Shown here: positions 40,640-50,814 of the stretch, one piece after another
How positions within the stretch are numbered: position 1 is the stretch's first letter
How the letters are laid out: each line of letters starts with the position of its first letter
Assembly (NCBI GenBank): GCA_905221605.1
Contig: CAJNDS010002424.1
Coordinates: forward strand, 1,079,709-1,143,708
Reading direction: 5' to 3'
DNA: 64,000 bases
Origin: Symbiodinium natans
Lineage: Eukaryota; Sar; Dinophyceae; Suessiales; Symbiodiniaceae
Notes under the pieces: model-generated
What the model was told of the DNA's origin: nothing
The model's input: the letters and a program-made list of their open reading frames with translations, nothing else
Databases searched by the model: none
Made by a program: the position numbers and the translations under genes

Positions 40640-41542
40640 GTCTTTTGAGACTTTTTCACTTGGAAATTCACAATTGCCTTTATAGAAGTTGGGTTTATAG
40701 GGGGGGGCATGTTACAGTAGGTAGGTTCATGGTGTGGAGGGGCTTTTGTGGTCGCAGGGCTTCAGGCAGTCCGGATGTTTGGAGTCAGAGTGCGCAACAG
40801 GGGTCTAAATAGTTATCAGTGTCTGTTATTATGATGTTTAATTACGTTTAAGATATCCATGTATCTGTATATGTGTGTGTGTATAGATATATGCTGCCAT
40901 AGATAAATAAATATGTAAATCAGTATATGCATATGCATATGTATATGTATATGTATATATGTATATGCAGTTATGTCTCGCATGACTAAGGCTGAGTGTT
41001 GGAATTGCGGCCCTTTTTTCAGCCTCAAGCGTCTGAAGTTCAAAGCATTTTCTCGATCCGACCGCTGAGCTGCCTCCCAAATATCAGTCTCCTCAAACCC
41101 CTTCACATATTGATGCTTATGATGCTAGGTTTGAGGGCCCCCTTTTGCTTGGGAGAAGTGCGCTCGCCCGAGCCGGATCTTCTACAAAACGCTTGCCTCT
41201 GGCAAAAAAGGCCGAATCTCCCAAAGGAAGCCTTGTATATGTATAGGTATAGGTATATGTATATGGATATGTATATGTATATGCATTTCCCCATTTCATA
41301 ATCCCTATACAGGCATTTCAATACCAGCTACCCAGAACATCCGATACTCTTCCAATGTTGCGCTCGGTATTGTTGGATCTTGCCGGCATTCATGGAAGAC
41401 AGCAGGGGGCATCAGATACTTAATTAGGGACTCTAAGCCCTTACGAAACCCTGCACCCCAAACCCTAGCCCAGCTTACCTCCAAGCCTAAACCCAAACCC
41501 TAAACTAAACCCCAAATCCCAAACCCTAAACCCTAAACCCAG

Positions 41543-41615
41543 GTTGTCCAAATCCGTCCGGCTCGTCCTTGCTGCGAGACCCAGATCTGGTAGAGGCCCT
41601 GCGGATGTCTCAGCG
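41543..41615 (+). CDS. Exon, unidentified
   Basis: The frame CPNPSGSSLLRDPDLVEALR, then MSQ. CCCTAAA repeats end at the acceptor AACCCAG; GTCTAGGG and TTTAGGG repeats follow. Confidence 0.5.
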
Positions 41616-42193
41616 GTCTAGGGTTGAGGAAGTTTAGGCTTTAGGGAGTTTAGGGTTTAGGGTTTAGGGTCTAGGGAGTTCAGGCTTTAGAGAGTTTAGG
41701 CTTTAGGGAGGTTAGGCTTTAGGGTTTAGGGTCTATAGGGAGTTCAGGCTTTAGAGAGTTTAGGGCTTTAGGGAGGTTAGGCTTTCGGGAGTTCAGGGTT
41801 TAGGGAGTTAAGTCCCTTTGCGGTGATTCATGGTGGTTCCCGTGCAGGAAAAACCGGAGAAAAACGGGGGGGGGGGGGTGGGGTTGTGATCGGGATCATC
41901 TCGGGATCCCTACTCCCAAAACCCTAAGCACTGAAAGCATGAAGCCCGCACCATTGAACCCTCAACCCTGGGCCCCTAAATCCCGAAACTCTTAACCCCT
42001 CAACCCGTGTATATATATATATATATATATACACCCCCTTCGTGGGGGGGCTAGAGCGACAGATGAGGCGGGGTATGGACACAGCCGTTTTGCCTGTTGT
42101 TCGGCTATGTCGTGTGGTTGCAGGAAGGCTGTGTTCCTAACCCCCGTTGTCTCCCGTCTCAACGCTGCTACTTGCTGTTGGTCTGCCCAACAG

Positions 42194-42249
42194 CTGCCAA
42201 CACGCCGGGGCTAAGTCCCCCTGCTCGGCTTGAAGACTCTTCGAAGCCC
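42194..42249 (+). CDS. Candidate exon
   Basis: The frame ANTPGLSPPARLEDSSKP lies between CTGCCCAACAG and a consensus donor GTGAGTGAG. The surrounding 200 bp look like a dispersed repeat, so this may not be a real exon. Confidence 0.3.
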
Positions 42250-42341
42250 GTGAGTGAGTGATATATATGTATATATACATACCCTGAACCCAGGAACCCC
42301 CAAGCCCACAAGCCCTTGAATCTCAAGCGCAAACGCGCGAG

Positions 42342-42395
42342 GTCGTGGTCCGCCTCCTCTCCGGCGAGACGCTCCTGGAGAAAGTTATGGCCAAG
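42342..42395 (+). CDS. Exon: ubiquitin-like segment, part 1
   Basis: The frame VVVRLLSGETLLEKVMAK fits the first two strands of a ubiquitin-like fold (V-x-LLSGE-x-L), common in Symbiodiniaceae-type proteins. A GA donor (AAG|GATTG) at 42396 is the only one that joins in phase to DTKISEIEVLL at 42871. Confidence 0.55.
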
Positions 42396-42870
42396 GATTG
42401 AAATCCTCCGGCGGGCTCAGGGTTTATAATAGGGCTCAGGATTAAGGCTGTTTTAAGGTCACCAGGTGTGTTTCAGGGTTTTGGGCTGAAAGTCTCTGGA
42501 ATGCTGGTTTGAATTGTGTGTTTGGTTGTTGCAAATTTGTTCTTTTCTCCTGAAGATTGAAATGCCTACCTAGCTTGCTGATCGAAACACGCTGAGCCCT
42601 AAGCCCTGAAGGCCCTAAGCCCCCGCCATTCCCCCCCCCCCCCCTCCAGGTTCACATTCAGCTTTAGCCCCTCCCCTCGCACAGCCAAAATGGCCCTTTT
42701 CTGTGAGGGCTTCTGGCAAGGTTTGATCTTCAGGGGTTCTAGGGGTTGGGGGGCGGGACTTGCAAAGAATGCAAGTATCAGAGTTGTTTGGCAATGGGCT
42801 TGCATGCCATGTGAGTTTCAGGCCTTTGCACACGGGGGTCTAGGGATCGATGCCGAGAAAGATGCGTGAG

Positions 42871-42927
42871 GACACAAAGATCTCGGAGATCGAGGTCCTC
42901 TTGCGCGAGAAAGGCAGCGAGCTGCAT
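42871..42927 (+). CDS. Exon: ubiquitin-like segment, part 2
   Basis: The frame DTKISEIEVLLREKGSELH continues the ubiquitin-like pattern (T[IV]-x-[ED][IL]-x-x-x-L). Acceptor GCGTGAG; donor GTGGTT, though the frame remains open to 42963. Confidence 0.52.
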
Positions 42928-43220
42928 GTGGTTTGCCGGCTCAAAAGTCGTATCGTCGTGCCCTGAACCTTCTTCCCTGAAGCCTCTCAACGAAAGACAG
43001 CCAGAAAGAGGAGGTTTCGGTTTCAGCAAGTCGAAGTTACCTGGAATAACTTAAAAGGGGAGGCTCGCTGCAAGTTGGGGAGGGTTTAGGGTTTAGGGTT
43101 AGGGTTTAGGGTTTAGGGTTTGGTGGTTTGGGGTTTGGGGTTTGGGGTTTGGGGTTTTAGGGACCCGGGGGGCACTTACAAGGTTGCTTAGATCAACCCC
43201 CCGGGGGTCGTGCAGTGAAG

Positions 43221-43247
43221 CAGTGGCAGGAGCGCCGGTCTGTGGAG
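43221..43247 (+). CDS. Candidate small exon
   Basis: The frame QWQERRSVE lies between GCAGTGAAG and GTTCACC, just before the GAA/AAG repeat. Confidence 0.38.
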
Positions 43248-43268
43248 GTTCACCCCCAGGACCCTCAG

Positions 43269-43374
43269 AGAAGAAAAGAAGAAGAATAAGAAGAAGAAGA
43301 AGAAGAAGACGAAGAAGAAGAAGGAGGAGAAGAAGAAGACGCCGAAGAAGGAGAAGAAGAAGAACAAGAAGACA
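43269..43374. repeat. (GAA)n imperfect repeat
   Basis: GAA units with occasional C, G and T run for about 100 bp. Arg/Lys/Glu or Leu/Phe ORFs on either strand are artefacts. Confidence 0.9.
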
Positions 43375-43629
43375 TAACATGTCTTAGGTTGCATAAACCC
43401 TGAGCCCTCCAACCCCCGAACCCCAAACCGCCCAAACCCTGCAAACCCTACAAGGCCTGTAAGCCTTCTAAGCCCGACAAAGCGATAGAAGCTTCAAAGC
43501 GGTCGGAGGTAGGGGGGGTATTTTAAGTAGGGTTCAGAGTTCAGGGTGTGCAAGGTCTAATTCGGGTTTCTAAGCGCTTGTCTTACCACAAGGGCTGGGC
43601 CCTCGACTTTTGCTGGCGGGAGGGAGCAG

Positions 43630-43695
43630 TCCTCAGATGAATGCGAAGGCGAGACAGAGAGACGCTCTGGGGGTTCGCCGCGCAGCACTAGGGAG
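43630..43695 (+). CDS. Exon, acidic/Ser-rich
   Basis: Twenty-two phase-0 codons starting SSDECEGETERRSGGSPRST end at GTTCGC. An overlapping frame (NAKARQRDALGVRRAALG) is also open. Confidence 0.43.
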
Positions 43696-43754
43696 GTTCG
43701 CAAGCGCTAGGGATACAACCCTAAACCCTCATGTTGCGGGAGCCCTTGAGAGAG

Positions 43755-43859
43755 ACAACCTTAGCTTTGGTTCCTCGACTATGGGTCTCGGAAGGCGAGA
43801 AAGAAGACCTGAAGTTCTTTGTGGACGGTGAGGCCGGGGAGCTCACTGGTCAATGGTTC
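43755..43859 (+). CDS. Exon, unidentified
   Basis: Thirty-five phase-0 codons (TTLALVPRLWVSEGEKEDLK, then FFVDGEAGELTGQWF) from GAGAGAG to GTGTTAGGG. Strong composition. Confidence 0.58.
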
Positions 43860-44261
43860 GTGTTAGGGTAGCAGGTACCCCGTGTGTTAGTGCCTTTTTG
43901 GTGAAACCCTATTCCCGTCCATGGAGTTCTGCGGAAGTACCCTTAGCCCCTGATACCTGTTTGGGGTCCTATACATATACATATCTAGCACGGCACCCGA
44001 ATTATCAGGACCCGAAAAGGGACTCCAAGTAAGCCTGAACCCTAAACCCTAACCCCTAAACCCTAAAGCCAACCCCTCTATTGCAGAACTACCCCATATG
44101 GGAACCTCTGGGCATGCCCCATGTCTGAAATTTGCCAGTTGCACATGCCGCTGCAGCATCCCGACCACTGCACATCCGCACCACAAACCGGGTTTAGGGT
44201 TTAGGGCTTAGGGTTTAGGGTTTAGGGTTTAGGGTATAGGGTTTAGGGGCAAGTCCTTCAG

Positions 44262-44339
44262 GAGCTGGCTCGAACAAGGCTTCTGTCAGAGACGCAAGTC
44301 ATGGAGGGCAGCGTCATCAGCCTCCTCGCTGCACTATGA
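44262..44339 (+). CDS. Exon, possibly terminal
   Basis: After a TTTAGGG array and GTCCTTCAG the frame ELARTRLLSETQVMEGSVIS, then LLAAL, ends in TGA (44337-44339). It could be a last exon, or splice earlier through a GC site. Confidence 0.48.
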   Translation, partial: ELARTRLLSETQVMEGSVISLLAAL

Positions 44340-44674
44340 ACCCTACGCTCCGACATCCGAGACTCGAAGTCCTTCCTAGGCCCCCCCCAACTTCTGTACC
44401 TGTAATAGGGTAGTAGAGCCCTGAAAAGCAGTGGGGTTCTGGTCCTCCTATACCGTCACAAAACGCGCGGAAAGTAACAGCACTTTCCCCCAGGAATTGA
44501 GGCTTTGTGGGCTGTGGGCTGAAGGTTTTGGATTCCCTCAACCCTCGCCCTTCGAAGCGTTCAAATCAACTCTAAAACCCGGAACCCTAGCCCCTAAACC
44601 CTACACCCGACTCTTGGACTTCCCTGCATCCCTTGCCAACCTCTCGGGATAAGCCATTGGTCCCTGTCATTCAG

Positions 44675-44739
44675 GCCTTGTACGCGTGAAGAAGCCCCCG
44701 CCAAAGCCTCGACCGAAGCCCGTGGCTGCCAATGGGTAG
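44675..44739 (+). CDS. Exon, Lys/Pro-rich, possibly terminal
   Basis: The frame LVRVKKPPPKPRPKPVAANG follows CTGTCATTCAG and meets TAG. A GT donor overlaps the stop (GG|GTAGCAG), so it is either a C-terminal tail or an internal exon. Confidence 0.48.
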
Positions 44740-44879
44740 CAGATGGAGGGTCTTTTTGTTTCATTGTGTATTTTGTAGGAGTAAGAACTTCGATTTTTAC
44801 ATTCCATGTTTTTCGGAGTTTGAAGCAAAAGCAAGCGTGACCCAAACTATGTTCCCTTGTACCGTAGCCCTTATTGTAG

Positions 44880-45004
44880 AAAGCCAGAATCTCCGCAAAG
44901 CATCCTCTCAAGTTCCACGGGCCCTATATCAAGCATTCATTGAGGCTGTTTGGAGGGTTGAGCATTTGAGGGTTCAAGGCTCAGTGAGGCTGATGGGCTT
45001 GGAT
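44880..45004 (+). CDS. Exon ending at a family A element
   Basis: The frame ESQNLRKASSQVPRALYQAF, then IEAVWRVEHLRVQGSVRL and MGLD, starts after TATTGTAG. It ends exactly where the A element begins: TTGGAT|GTTCCC. Phase 0. Confidence 0.52.
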
Positions 45005-45087
45005 GTTCCCCCTGTCCTTCGTAGGTATTATAGTACACCCGACTAGAATCCCCATTAAGGGCTGTCAGCATTAGGGGGAACGTCACA
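45001..45087. mobile_element. Family A element forming an intron
   Basis: GGATGTTCCCCCTGTCCTTC to CTGTCAGCATTAGGGGGAACG. The donor GTTCCC is 4 bp inside the left end and a possible acceptor CATTAG is 13 bp from the right end. Confidence 0.65.
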
Positions 45088-45090
45088 AAT
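45075..45090 (+). CDS. Possible 16 bp microexon
   Basis: GGGGAACGTCACAAAT lies between CATTAG and the near-consensus donor GTAAGGG. In phase it adds GERHK. Very short, so inference only. Confidence 0.28.
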
Positions 45091-45565
45091 GTAAGGGATC
45101 AGGGATCAGTGACGGATGGGGCTCCTGGGAGTCTCTCTCTACGACTTTCAGGTGTAAGGTTTAGGAGGGTTTCGCACCTATTTAGGAACCCCAAACCCTA
45201 AGTCTTAAAACCCTAAAACTTTCTTGGCCTCCTTAAAGTCGGTGAAAAGCCAGGCCTTACTCTTGACAAGTGCCCCCGCAATTGTCTTCTTTTCAAGCCA
45301 AGATCGGCTCTTTGCCTCCGAAAACCCTAATCCCCTTAGACCCGCCCTGAATCTCCGAAAGCCCCCACAGCACTAAATCCCCTCAAGCCCCGAGTCCCCC
45401 CAAGACCTGAATCCCCCCAAAGCCCAAAACGGTAAACCCTAAACCCTAAGCCCTAAATCCCCAAGTCTAAGTCCCCCCCAAAGCCCTAAATCCCCCCCCA
45501 AACCCTAAATCCCCCCAAGGCCCTAAATCCCCCAAAAGGCCTATACCCCCCAAAAGCCCCCCCAT

Positions 45566-45680
45566 AGCATAACATAGGGGTCGGAATAATTACTAATCAT
45601 ATTCCTTTATGATCCCTTTGTAATCGTACTATTTATAGTAACCCGAAAAAACCCTTTTCTACTATTCAGGCCCCTAAACC
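45566..45680. mobile_element. Family F element
   Basis: TAACATAGGGGTCGGAATAA to CTATTCAGGCCCCTA, lying inside CCCTAAA-rich intron sequence rather than beside an exon. Confidence 0.7.
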
Positions 45681-45735
45681 CTACACCCTAAACCCTATCG
45701 CCCCTATAGTGGCTCCTGAAGTTCTGAAGAAGTAG

Positions 45736-45808
45736 CCCGAACGCACCCAGGTCGCCCGTGCATGGAGCCCAGACTCCGTCCGCTGCATCTTGCCTCGCCT
45801 GAAGAATT
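45736..45808 (+). CDS. Exon, upstream of the Hint domain
   Basis: The frame PERTQVARAWSPDSVRCILP, then RLKN, lies between GAAGTAG and GTTTAGGG. Confidence 0.52.
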
Positions 45809-45906
45809 GTTTAGGGTTTAGGGTTTTGGGGTTTAGGGTTTAGGAAAAGGGTTTAGCGTTTTTTCTTTATATATTCCTCTCTCTTTCTCTCTTTTTTCTG
45901 AGTTGC

Positions 45907-45990
45907 GCCTGGTAATTTGTAATTTCACCACTTTCCTCATAAGGGAACCTATTCTGAAATAATTTTCAAAGGGTTCAAAGCACAAGTCAG
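45907..45990. mobile_element. Family E element, diverged
   Basis: TTGTAATTTCACCACTTTCC, AAGGGAACCTATTC and GGGTTCAAAGCACAAGTCAG match the other E copies; the left end is lost. Confidence 0.5.
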
Positions 45991-46190
45991 TTTTTGTTTT
46001 TGTTTTTGTTGTTGCATGTTCTGTTTCTTACATTATGTGATTCTTCAGTTCGGGTGCATTTGTTTGTTTCCATGGTGCTTTGGGGGTTAGAGGGTTTACA
46101 TTACAGGCTTAGGCTTTTGCGTTTTAAGGGCTGTTGGGTCTTGGGGTCTTTTGAGCTTGTAGAGCTTTTGAGGTTGAGGGTTTAGGGCAG

Positions 46191-46251
46191 AAGGTCCTGC
46201 GCTCAGGCACCTGCTTCACTGACTCCTGCATCTTCCACGTCCTGAAGTCTG
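46191..46251 (+). CDS. Hint-type domain: N-terminal exon
   Basis: The frame KVLRSGTCFTDSCIFHVLKS begins with the Cys that starts a Hint fold (G-x-CF-x6-V). A GC donor (G|GCCGGC) joins in phase to DKGRATKELKEGDVV, giving the D-G-x(n)-[KE]EL-x-x-GD-x-V pattern. Hint domains (hedgehog/intein type) cleave their own chain through this Cys. Confidence 0.58.
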
Positions 46252-46463
46252 GCCGGCAGGTGCAGAAATCCATGAGAGATTCCAGGATGCCCAGTAATTA
46301 CCTTTGTTCCCCTGTCCTGATCTTTGTTAGGTTAGGATTCCTTATAAGCCCCTAAGCCCCTAAATCCCTCAACCCGAAAACCCTAAGCCCTAAACCCTAA
46401 ACCCCCTAAACCCTAGACCCTTGTGAAAACCCTAAACCCTACTTTCCTTTCGTACACCTTCAG

Positions 46464-46546
46464 ATAAAGGGAGGGCAACCAAGGAGTTGAAGGAGGGCGA
46501 CGTAGTGCACACGGGCTCTCCGGTGGCTCGACCTTGGGAAGGAAAT
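46464..46546 (+). CDS. Hint-type domain exon
   Basis: The frame KGRATKELKEGDVVHTGSPV, then ARPWEGN. The ELKEGDVV motif is the second Hint landmark. CCCTAAA repeats and CACCTTCAG precede it; a GC donor keeps phase 0. TTTAGGG follows. Confidence 0.58.
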
Positions 46547-46555
46547 GCAGATGCT

Positions 46556-46732
46556 TAGGGTTTAGGGTTAGGGTTTAGGGTTTAGGGTTCAGGGTTCAGG
46601 GTTCATTAGGGTTTAGGGCTTAGTAGGGTTTAGGGTTTAGGGTTTAGTAGGGTTTAGGGTTTAGTAGGGTTTAGGGTTTAGTAGGGTTTAGGGTTTAGTA
46701 GGGTTTAGGGTTTAGGGTTTAGGGTTTAGGGC
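46556..46732 (+). repeat. TTTAGGG array with TAGTAGGG higher-order unit
   Basis: Normal units give way to a repeated block TTTAGTAGGGTTTAGGG, about six times, then return to TTTAGGG. Confidence 0.9.
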
Positions 46733-46999
46733 AGGATTTGCTCGCAGCGACTTGAGGTCTTCGTTCGAGCATACGGGGGCTCAGGGTCTCGGTGAGTGCT
46801 CCACCTCTCCAATGCAGCAACAGCCACCCCACAGGGTCGTTTCTCAAAATCATGGTCCCTATTGGGGTACCCGAAATCGTAGGGGGGGCCTTAGATAAGA
46901 GTAACCCCAAAAGGGAACCTAATAGAGAGAATTCCCCAGATGTATTCTCGAGCTACCGGTGGATGTCAGAAGAACAACGTCCCCCTTCTCCCCCAAGTA

Positions 47000-47105
47000 C
47001 TCACGGTGTTGGAGTTAGACCATTTTGGAGGGTGCCCCTTATATAACCCTTATATACGCTATACAAATGAAGGGGCCCATGCATCAAGAGGGTAAGGGAC
47101 CATGT
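47000..47105. mobile_element. Family G-like element
   Basis: TAGACCATTTTGGAGGGTGCCCCTTATATA to GAGGGTAAGGGACCATGTT; similar to 14763-14915. Confidence 0.5.
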
Positions 47106-47161
47106 TGGGGGGTTCGGGTTTGGGGTTGAGGCGGGGGTTGTGTCACACGGTCGCTTCAAAG

Positions 47162-47292
47162 GTCGCCGAGGAGCAGTTCCGCCGGGTGACGCGTATCTGG
47201 CAGTGCCCCGCACCCGGCCAGTCTGCTACAGTCGCCGCTGTGATCAGAGTCAGCAACAAGGCTTTTGTTTGGTTCCCCTGCAACACCAAAAG
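47162..47292 (+). CDS. Hint gene exon
   Basis: The frame VAEEQFRRVTRIWQCPAPGQ, then SATVAAVIRVSNK, follows CTTCAAAG. A GC donor at 47261 keeps phase 0 into 47544; a GT donor (GTAGAC) at 47293 is stronger but shifts the phase. Confidence 0.58.
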
Positions 47293-47543
47293 GTAGACCA
47301 CATGGCCTAGCACACGGCTATCTGAATATGACGATGAAAGTGTTGAGGGATGGGGATATAATGTAGACAATTCATCCTCAGCCGTCACCCCCCCCCCCCC
47401 CCCCCCCCTCCCCTCCCCCCACTCTGGCTTGTTGGCCTTCGAAGGTTCTGCTGGGGAGCATCTCTGTATGCTGTCAGCTTGTGATTCCCTCATCCTAAAC
47501 CTTAGCCCTACATGTTCGCGCCACCAAGTATTCGTCTTTTAAG

Positions 47544-47629
47544 GAAGTTGCCCCCGGCTGCCGGCTCACCACCGGACATCCTGTGAAGATGCGCGGCGCA
47601 TGGCGACGACCAGAGAGCTTCGTGGCGAT
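47544..47629 (+). CDS. Hint-type domain: TxGHPV exon
   Basis: The frame EVAPGCRLTTGHPVKMRGAW, then RRPESFVA, contains LTTGHPV, the catalytic T-x-x-H block of Hint domains. Acceptor CTTTTAAG; donor GTAATG. Confidence 0.65.
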
Positions 47630-47761
47630 GTAATGCAGGGATGCACTGAGATTTTGGGGGTTTAGGGTTTAGGGTTGAGGGCTCGTGCAAGAATGGGCAT
47701 AATATATGCAAGTCCCAATCTACACAGTCACTAAACAAACCTCTTCTGTGCCTTGGCTCAG

Positions 47762-47830
47762 GCTGCGGCGAGGTGGAGATGACCCAGGAGCGAAATGAGC
47801 CTCGCTTGAGCACAGCAGGGGGACCGATAG
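47762..47830 (+). CDS. Hint gene candidate exon
   Basis: After CCTTGGCTCAG the frame CGEVEMTQERNEPRLSTAGG runs to a stop near 47839; the end must be a GC donor or this is not coding. Confidence 0.4.
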
Positions 47831-48558
47831 CCTGACTAGAGTTCCAGGTGGTAATACCCTAGACCCCAAACCCTAAACCCTAAACCCTAAACACCCAGGG
47901 TTCAGGGCTCAGGATTCAGGGTCTAGGGTTTCGGGGCTTTTGGGTGTTGGGGACATGTGGGGTTTCAGGGAGCTCTCAAACCTCACAAGCAGCCATAGCC
48001 TGGAGGTGTAAGCAAAGCCGAGCTCTAGAGTTCTTCCTCATTTGAAGGTGCTAAAACTCCCTTAGGGTTTAGGGTTTAGGGTTTAAAGGGTAAAGGGTTT
48101 AGGGTTTAGGGTTGAGGGTTTAGGGTTTAGTAAGCCCTAAGCCTAAAACCCGAAACCTGGATAAGTCCTCAATTCCTGAGCATCGCAATTTTTGCCAGAG
48201 GCCCGCCAGCGACATTTCGTTATGTCAATGCCCTAGGTACCTACCTAGTGTGAAGGAGTAAGGATAGTCGGGGTGGTAGAGGGGAACAAAGGTCTTTGAG
48301 GGAGCTTGCTGGCTGCAGGGATGTAGGTCTGAGCTTTTCAAGAGCTTTATCAGGCTTTAGGGTTTCTGACTCCAGCTCTTCAGGCTTTAGAGCATGACGG
48401 CAGACGTCTTCTGGAGATTTGTGCAGTTAGGACTTCAGGGATTTTGGCACTTAGCCTTTCAACCCTAAAGCCTTAAAACCTAATCCCTAAGCCCTACTTG
48501 CAAAACCCTACTCCCTAGGCCCTAAACCCTAAACCCTAAACCCTAAACCCTAAACCAG

Positions 48559-48643
48559 GGCTGTTGGAGTGCCGAGGTCTACACCCTCGAGCTCGAGGGC
48601 CATGTGGACACTGTCCTGGTCGGGCGCAGCCAGCAGGCCTTTT
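48559..48643 (+). CDS. Hint-type domain: C-terminal strand exon
   Basis: The frame GCWSAEVYTLELEGHVDTVL, then VGRSQQAF, holds VYTLELEGH, equal to the VY-[DN]-LEVEG-x-H strand that closes Hint domains. CCCTAAA repeats precede the acceptor AACCAG; donor GTGGGA. Confidence 0.66.
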
Positions 48644-48977
48644 GTGGGAACCCGCCGTTGCAAATAAACTGCTCTTATTTGCAGATCCCTAGTACCGCAA
48701 GAACGCCCCAAGAACACTAAAATTGCCTGGCTTTTGAACTGGCCAAATGCGCAAGTTCAGACACCTCATCATGAGAAATGCAACATCACTAGAAGTCCTT
48801 GCCACCTGCGAATGTTTCGTCATTTGCAGTCGGCCCGATTGCAAATCCCACTCATGCTATGCCTGCGGAACTGTAACCCGGATTCTGGTCACCCTCAACC
48901 CTCAACCCTAAACAACCCTAAACAGCCCTAAACCGCCCTAAACCCTAAACCCTAAACCTCAAACCCTAAACCCTAAG

Positions 48978-49076
48978 ATCCCCAAAGGGCTGCGTCAGGA
49001 GGCGGTGGTCGTGGCAGCCCTGGGGGTCTACTGCGGCGAAAGCTTTGGGTGGAACCTCTTCACTAGGAGCCTCGGA
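48978..49076 (+). CDS. Exon after the Hint domain
   Basis: Thirty-three phase-0 codons: IPKGLRQEAVVVAALGVYCG, then ESFGWNLFTRSLG. CCCTAAA repeats before, TTTAGGG array (49080-49135) right after. Confidence 0.55.
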
Positions 49077-49394
49077 GCATTTAGGGTTTAGGGTTTAGGG
49101 TTTAGGGTTTAGGGTTTAGGGTTTAGGGTTTAGGGCTAGGGTTGAGGGTTTAAAGCCCTAGGGCGTAGGGGTGTAGGGTGTAGATGAGGGTCCCTTGTTT
49201 GAGGGGGGGTAGGTGGTTTTGTCAGACTTATTATAAGAGGATCAAAACTTTGACAGAATTCCGATGCGGTAGGCTAGACTTATACGAGAACTTATAGGCC
49301 TGTAGGGTCAACCCTAGATCCTAAACGCAAAGCCCTAAACCCTAAACCCTAAATCCTAAACCCTAAACCCTAAACCCTAAACCCTAAACCCCAG

Positions 49395-49465
49395 GCTGCT
49401 TAGAGGCCTCAAGGCTTCAGGTGCTGCGCTTGAAGCACTCTGCGCACAGCCCGGTTCTAACTCCA
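49395..49465 (+). CDS. Exon
   Basis: The frame CLEASRLQVLRLKHSAHSPV, then LTP, after a CCCTAAA array and AACCCCAG; donor GTTGCA. Confidence 0.48.
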
Positions 49466-49794
49466 GTTGCACCAAGATGAGCACGCCAGGTAGTTCTGAT
49501 AAAGCTTGGAGGGTTTGAATATGCTGTAGGAACCTAAAGCCTTAAACCCTAAAAACCTTAAACCCTACAAACACGAAAACCCTGAACTCTGAACCGTAAA
49601 CCTGGCTTTCGGCTGCGCACGAAGGAGCCCAGACAACAGGTCTTCGGCCCTCAATTAGGGGAGGGGGAGGAGGGGCGGGGGGGGAAGTCCAAACGACGCG
49701 GGCGGGGGGGGGGGGGGGGGGACGACAGCGCACCCTGGTATTTCTTGAGGACCGCACCTGTTTAACCGCAAACTCTGGGCACCGCCCAAAGGAC

Positions 49795-49920
49795 CCATGT
49801 ACCTACACGACACAGCCGGCGCCTGGGCCCCAACTACAGAGACCCTTATATAGCAGCATTCAATCGTGCCCCGGGCCCCAACTACAGAGACCCTTATATA
49901 GCAGCTTTAATCGTGCCCCA
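49795..49920. repeat. Direct duplication, about 60 bp
   Basis: GGGCCCCAACTACAGAGACC and CTTATATAGCAGC...TCAATCGTGCCCC occur twice in tandem (about 49824-49872 and 49873-49921). Confidence 0.85.
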
Positions 49921-50002
49921 GCAGAGGACCAATGGTCCCTTTTGGGGTATTTAGGGTTTGGGGTTTAGGGTTTAAGGGTTTAGGGTTTAGGGTCACACCA
50001 AG

Positions 50003-50120
50003 GAAGACGCGCCCCTGTGAGCGGCCTCATTGCGCCAAGTGCGCTGTGGCTGTTGTTCCATCCCTCGATTTCAGGGCCGTCACTGAAGAGATGATGGCGG
50101 TGCGGTATCCCCCCTACTAG
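50003..50120 (+). CDS. Exon, probable C-terminus
   Basis: The frame KTRPCERPHCAKCAVAVVPS, then LDFRAVTEEMMAVRYPPY, ends in TAG (50118-50120). Acceptor CACACCAAG. It may close the Hint gene. A GT at 50107 would let it continue instead. Confidence 0.57.
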
Positions 50121-50245
50121 GGCACTAGGGTGTAGGGTTTAGGGTTTAGGGTTCAGGGTTCAGAGTTTAGGGTTTGGGTGTAGGGTTTAGGGCAATATAG
50201 TTTCGTAGGAGATAGGTTTAGGGGCTCAATTATGGGGCCCTTCAG

Positions 50246-50312
50246 TTTCGGGAACAGGGCCATGAAGATCTGGCGCAGGGATTTACCTGGGGGCTCCGCA
50301 CATTGTTAGGCT

Positions 50313-50390
<78 letters not shown>

Positions 50391-50453
50391 TTGCTGGGCG
50401 AGCCGCGAAAGTTTGTTCCTCGCGCAACACATCGCATGGATTCGTTTGTTTGA
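50246..50453 (+). CDS. Exon(s) with (CAG)25 tract
   Basis: After GCCCTTCAG one frame reads FREQGHEDLAQGFTWGLRTL, then a polyalanine run. A second, entered at TTGTTAG (about 50308), gives polyglutamine followed by LLGEPRKFVPRATHRMDSFV and TGA. Both look protein-like and I cannot choose. Confidence 0.45.
50313..50390 (+). repeat. (CAG)25CAA trinucleotide repeat
   Basis: Twenty-five uninterrupted CAG units followed by CAA. Confidence 0.97.
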
Positions 50454-50814
50454 GTCTCTTTAAACTATCATTCTAGGCAGGCCCTTGTGTCATCATCTAT
50501 TTTTCACCTAAGCCCAACACCCTAAACCCTAATCCCTAAGCCCGAGGAGCTTATTTAGGACACGCAGAGAATTCAATCTTGGGGGTATAAGGGGGACCTC
50601 TAGAAGGGACCCTTAATCTTATTGCCCTATATCACATGTATATATATATATACACATTATATATATATATATATATACCTTATCTGGTCCCTATATACCT
50701 AAGCCCCTAAATAACCCCTAAGGTCCCTTGTAAGGGTCCCTCCTTTAGTCCCTTGACAATCAAAAGGGTCAACCTAGCAATTGGGACCAAAAGGGTCACA
50801 ACTCCGGCTTCCAG

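Noticed and set aside
43099-43387. Poly-Leu (minus) and poly-Arg (plus) ORFs
   Set aside because: Products of the GAA repeat.
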